From assembly GCF_018130165.1 (NCBI RefSeq), contig NZ_JAFCLZ010000017.1:141353-205352 (forward strand): 64,000 bases of DNA, in the 5' to 3' direction. Made by a program: the position numbers and the translations under genes. Source of the DNA: Bradyrhizobium sp. JYMT SZCCT0180. Lineage in GTDB: Bacteria > Pseudomonadota > Alphaproteobacteria > Rhizobiales > Xanthobacteraceae. Within the stretch, counting starts at the first letter, position 1. Each line of letters opens with the position of its first letter. Of this stretch, positions 61,235-64,000 are shown in pieces. The notes under the pieces are model-generated. The model saw only the letters and a list, made by a program, of their open reading frames with translations, was not told where the DNA came from and ran no database searches.

Positions 61235-62140
61235 TTAGCCACTCAGAAAAAACTCCCTCAACAACCTCGCCGTCACATCCGGATTTTCCTCCGGCAAAAA
61301 ATGCCCGCTGTCGACCGGCGCGCCCTGTACATTGGTTGCCCATTTCTTCCAGGTGTCGAGCGGCGTGGTCGCGGCGCTGGCGACGCCGGCGTCGCCCCAC
61401 AGCGCCAGCATCGGGATCGTGATCTTCTTGCCGGCGTCGAAATCGGCCTTGTCGATCTCATAGTCGGCATAGGCGCCGGCGCGGTAGTCCTCGCACATCG
61501 CGTGCACGCGGGCGGGATCACGGAACGGCGCGAGATAATGCTCCAGCGCGCGCGGGTCGATGGCGTCAAGCGTCTGGCTCTTGGTCTGGCTCGCCATCTT
61601 CTGGCGGAGGAAGAATTCGCCATGGCCGTCGATCAGCGTTTCCGGCAGCGGGTATGGCTGCGCCAGAAACGCCCAATGATAGATTTTCAGCGCGGAGAGC
61701 CGGTTCAGCTTCTCCCAGTAGTCATAGGTCGGCGCGATATCGAGCACGGCGAGTTTCGACAGCCGGCCGGGATGATCGAGCGCGAGGCGGTACGACACCC
61801 GCCCGCCGCGGTCGTGACCGGCGAGCGCGAAATGCACGTGGCCGAGCTGCTCCATCGCCTCGACCATGACCTTGGCCATCGCGCGCTTGGTGTAGGGCGT
61901 GTGGTGTTCGTCGGTGCGCGGCATGTCTGACCAGCCATAGCCCGGCAGGTCGGCGATGATCAGCGTGAACTTATCAGCCAGTTGTGATGCTACCGGATGC
62001 CACATCACATGCGTGGACGAAAATCCGTGCAGCAGCAACAGCGGCGGCCCCTTGCCGCCGACGCGGGCGAAAATGCGGCCCGCTGACGTGTTGATCCATT
62101 CGGAGGCGTAGCCGGGAAACAAATCGGCAAGATCAGGCAT
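61235..62140 (-). CDS. Alpha/beta hydrolase, fluoroacetate dehalogenase homologue
   Basis: 301 residues. It aligns along its length with the Rhodopseudomonas palustris fluoroacetate dehalogenase RPA1163 (from memory): 'PDLADLFPGYASEWINTSAG', 'LPGYGWSDMPRTDEHHTPYT', 'RAMAKVMVEAMEQLGHVHFA'. All listed catalytic positions fall at the same numbers: Asp110 ('GHDRGGR'), Arg111, Arg114, His155-Trp156 ('KIYHWAFL'), Tyr219 and His280 ('SGHFLPEE'). Trp185 of RPA1163 is Gln here. It probably hydrolyses a halo-acid or ester; fluoride release is not proven. ATG at 62140 lies eight bases after GGGAGG; GTG at 62146 is less likely. Confidence 0.88.
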   Translation of the reverse strand: MPDLADLFPGYASEWINTSAGRIFARVGGKGPPLLLLHGFSSTHVMWHPVASQLADKFTLIIADLPGYGWSDMPRTDEHHTPYTKRAMAKVMVEAMEQLGHVHFALAGHDRGGRVSYRLALDHPGRLSKLAVLDIAPTYDYWEKLNRLSALKIYHWAFLAQPYPLPETLIDGHGEFFLRQKMASQTKSQTLDAIDPRALEHYLAPFRDPARVHAMCEDYRAGAYADYEIDKADFDAGKKITIPMLALWGDAGVASAATTPLDTWKKWATNVQGAPVDSGHFLPEENPDVTARLLREFFLSG

Positions 62141-62153
62141 CTTCACATCCTCC

Positions 62154-62279
62154 CGTCATCATCCGCCCGAGTGCGCAATTGCGCACGGGGGCGGATGATC
62201 CAGTATTCCAGAGGCGTCAGCGATAGAACCGCGAAGCCGCAGCGTACTGGATACCCCGCCTGCGCGGGGGTATGACAGT
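62154..62279. repeat. Palindromic repeat, CGTCATCATCCGC...CTGGATACCCCGC family
   Basis: CGTCATCATCCGCCCGAG with an inner GTGCGCAATTGCGCAC palindrome, GATCCAGTATTCCAGAGGC, and GTACTGGATACCCCGCCTG at the right. Immediately upstream of the hydrolase and the acyl-CoA dehydrogenase genes. Confidence 0.87.
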
Positions 62280-62379
62280 CCGCGCTGCTTTAAACATTGT
62301 TTGGCGTTGCCGCTGGCACGTCCCGGGTTTATGCCATTCATCAAGTCTGCCCAACAAGAAGCAAAAGCGAGGAAGTGCC

Positions 62380-63612
62380 ATGTCGATCGATTTCGAGATT
62401 CCGGCCGAAGCCAAGGCGATCCGCGAGAAGGTCCGCAAATGGGTGCAGGAAGAGTGCATCCCCGCGGAAAAGGAACTCGATACCAAGCCGCTCGCTGAAG
62501 TGCTCGGGCCGCTGCGCAAGAAGGCGCGGGCGCAGGGGCTGTGGTGCCCGTGGGTGCCGAAGGAGTATGGCGGCATGGGCCTCGGCCCGCTTGCCAACGC
62601 GCTGGTGCAGATGGAGCTCGGCGAGAGCATGTTAGGGGCGCTGTCGATGAACACGCAGGGCCCCGACGATGCCTCGATGATGACGATATTGGCCCACGGC
62701 ACGGAATATCAGAAGGAGAAGTTCCTTAAACCCCTGCTCAACGGCGACAAGCGCATCTGCTTCTCGATGACCGAAAAGGCCGCCGGCGCCGACGCAACAG
62801 GCATGCAGACCACGGCGGTGAAGGACGGCAACGAGAATTACATCCTCAACGGCGAGAAATGGTTTTCGTCCTCGGCCAGCGTGGCCGACATGGCGCTGGT
62901 GGTCGCGAGGACCGATCCGAACGCGCCGCGCCACAAGCAGCATTCGACGTTCATCGTCGAACTGCCGAACCCCGGCTACAAGATCAAGCGCAACGTCGCC
63001 AACATGGCGATCGAGGGCCCGCATGCCGACGCGATCCATGGCGGCCACTCCGAGATCGAGATCAAGGATTTGAAAGTGCCGGCCGACAATCTGCTCGGCG
63101 GCGAAGGCAACGGTTTCAATATGGGCCAGCACCGTCTCGCCTATGGCCGCCTTCGCCACGGCATGCACAACGTCGCCAAGGCGCAGCGCGCACTCGACAT
63201 GGCGGTCGGCCACATCACCAAACGTTCGACCTTCGGCCAGTTGCTTGCCGACCGCCAGGCCGTGCAGTTCATGCTCGCCGACTGCGCCGAGCAGCTCTAT
63301 ATCGGCCGGCTCATGCTCCTCCATATCGCCTACAAGGCGGAGAAGGGCCTCGACATCAGGCAGGAGAACTCGATCGCCAAGGTCTACCATGCGCACATGG
63401 TGCACAAGGTGATCGACACCGCGATCCAGCTCCACGGCGCGCTCGGCTTCAGCCAGGATACCCCGCTCGCCAAATGGTACACGCAGGTGCGCTCGCAGCG
63501 GCTGGTCGACGGTCCGGACGAGGTGCACCGGTGGAAGATCGGCAAGAACGTCATCAAGGCGTTCCGCGAGCATGGCACGACGGCGAGCGCTGTGGGTGGG
63601 GATTTGCTGTAG
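62380..63612 (+). CDS. Acyl-CoA dehydrogenase family protein
   Basis: 410 residues. FAD-dependent. N-terminal helical domain from 'MSIDFEIPAEAKAIREKVRK', the family block 'CFSMTEKAAGADATGMQTTA', the middle beta domain 'NYILNGEKWFSSSASVADMA', and C-terminal helices with 'LAYGRLRHGMHNVAKAQRAL', 'RSTFGQLLADRQAVQFMLAD' and 'GALGFSQDTPLAKWYTQVRS'. The final part 'DGPDEVHRWKIGKNV' is close to ACAD10/11-like and other long-chain members. It desaturates an acyl-CoA; chain length unknown. Ribosome-binding site region 'AGCGAGGAAG' precedes the ATG. Confidence 0.92.
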   Translation: MSIDFEIPAEAKAIREKVRKWVQEECIPAEKELDTKPLAEVLGPLRKKARAQGLWCPWVPKEYGGMGLGPLANALVQMELGESMLGALSMNTQGPDDASMMTILAHGTEYQKEKFLKPLLNGDKRICFSMTEKAAGADATGMQTTAVKDGNENYILNGEKWFSSSASVADMALVVARTDPNAPRHKQHSTFIVELPNPGYKIKRNVANMAIEGPHADAIHGGHSEIEIKDLKVPADNLLGGEGNGFNMGQHRLAYGRLRHGMHNVAKAQRALDMAVGHITKRSTFGQLLADRQAVQFMLADCAEQLYIGRLMLLHIAYKAEKGLDIRQENSIAKVYHAHMVHKVIDTAIQLHGALGFSQDTPLAKWYTQVRSQRLVDGPDEVHRWKIGKNVIKAFREHGTTASAVGGDLL

Positions 63613-63643
63613 GCGTCGGTTACTCGACGTCGCTCCGCAACAC

Positions 63644-63790
63644 GCTGTCATCCTCCGCGAAAGCGGGGGATCCAGTACGCCGCGGCTTCTCGGTTCTATC
63701 ATCGGCGTCTCTGGAATACTGGATCACCCGGGCATAGGCGGAGCGGAAGCGACGCCGTTCTTCGAACGGCTATGCGCGGGTGATGACAGC
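63644..63790. repeat. Palindromic repeat, GCTGTCATCCTCCGC...GGTGATGACAGC family
   Basis: GCTGTCATCCTCCGCGAAAG at the left and GCGGGTGATGACAGC at the right, with GATCCAGTACGCCGCGGC and TGGAATACTGGATCACCCGG inside. A foreign GACGCCGTTCTTCGAACGGC hairpin is inserted near the right end. Confidence 0.87.
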
Positions 63791-63796
63791 TGAATG

Positions 63797-64000
63797 TGGG
63801 TTCGCGTTCTCGCGACGCATTGCGCCCGAGCTTTGCCAGAAATTCCTCGCCCCCGAAATAAGAGGGCGCAGGGAAGACCGGGTGCGCGCTGCACCCGCGG
63901 TCCCGTGTGCGATTTGCACTAAGTAGGCTGCACACGAGCATACAGGGCAGCGGAGAACACCCGGCCTTCCCTGCGCAATGGCTTTACGGCTTATGCCGCG
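63797..64000 (+). repeat. Long conserved Bradyrhizobium-type repeat, cut by window edge
   Basis: Landmarks: GCGTTCTCGCGACGCATTGC, GAGGGCGCAGGGAAGACCGG, GTGCGCGCTGCACCCGCGGT, TGCACACGAGCATACAGGG and CCTTCCCTGCGCAATGGC. I recognise this set as a sequence that recurs in many Bradyrhizobium genomes and is often mis-called as small proteins. Here it is not a gene; it might be an RNA or a mobile non-coding element. It continues past the right edge. Confidence 0.6.

Noticed and set aside
15527..62140. A fluoroacetate pathway formed by the FlK-like thioesterase and the dehalogenase homologue
   Set aside because: The genes are 45 kb apart with housekeeping genes between, and both families include members with other substrates.
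63699..63941. 80-codon minus-strand frame at the right end
   Set aside because: Lies across a palindromic repeat and the long non-coding repeat; it is the kind of false small protein these elements create.

Overview
The window is high-GC alphaproteobacterial chromosome, most likely Bradyrhizobium or a close Nitrobacteraceae relative. This rests on the gene families (a Rhodopseudomonas-type fluoroacetate dehalogenase homologue, TrpX-type and TAXI binding proteins, a PetP/PetR-like pair, a type II lumazine synthase) and on many short palindromic intergenic repeats of the kind that litter Bradyrhizobium genomes. No rRNA, tRNA, CRISPR array, prophage or intact insertion sequence was seen.

Layout. 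Bases 1-5.0 kb look accessory. They hold a LuxR-type regulator cut by the left edge, preceded by a possible 27-codon leader ORF and an operator-like palindrome, then a decayed fragment of a second xoxJ-like gene, two hypothetical proteins, a TAXI-type TRAP binding protein, a small orphan protein and a lipoprotein. Bases 5.1-8.1 kb are a compact periplasmic oxidation operon: a PQQ alcohol dehydrogenase with the lanthanide-type Asp-x-Asp signature, a c-type cytochrome and a XoxJ/MxaJ-like binding protein. Bases 8.6-13.4 kb carry a RibD-C reductase, a TrpX-type binding protein, an SDR, lumazine synthase behind an FMN riboswitch, and a LON-domain protein.

Bases 13.9-24 kb are mostly housekeeping: YbjN, ProC, a thioesterase, a tautomerase, HisS, a DUF2314 protein, two branched-chain aminotransferases, and a MarR / response regulator / histidine kinase operon resembling PetP-PetR plus a kinase. 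Bases 24-30 kb hold small secreted proteins, RNase T2, RlmJ, a cold-shock protein, a methyltransferase and an outer-membrane barrel. Bases 30-46.6 kb carry uvrC, pgsA-moaD-moaE-prmB, an omega-aminotransferase, two membrane proteins, a TipF-like degenerate EAL protein, a HAD hydrolase, a CheY-like receiver, ribF, an acetyltransferase, ileS and lspA.

Bases 46.7-64 kb carry a periplasmic protein and a pair of M16 peptidases, ArfB, an ECF sigma factor with a small membrane protein, a VOC / Tat-subunit / GMC oxidoreductase cluster, mutL, rsmD, a pseudouridine synthase with a roughly 400-residue Arg/Asp/Gly-rich extension, tadA, a fluoroacetate-dehalogenase-like hydrolase and an acyl-CoA dehydrogenase. 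The window ends in repeats.

The best leads for new biology are the lanthanide-type dehydrogenase operon (whose enzyme lacks the usual vicinal cysteines) with its xoxJ remnant and coupled LuxR leader, the palindrome sitting on the petP-like start codon, the low-complexity arm of the pseudouridine synthase, the degenerate EAL protein, and the dense dispersed-repeat families.
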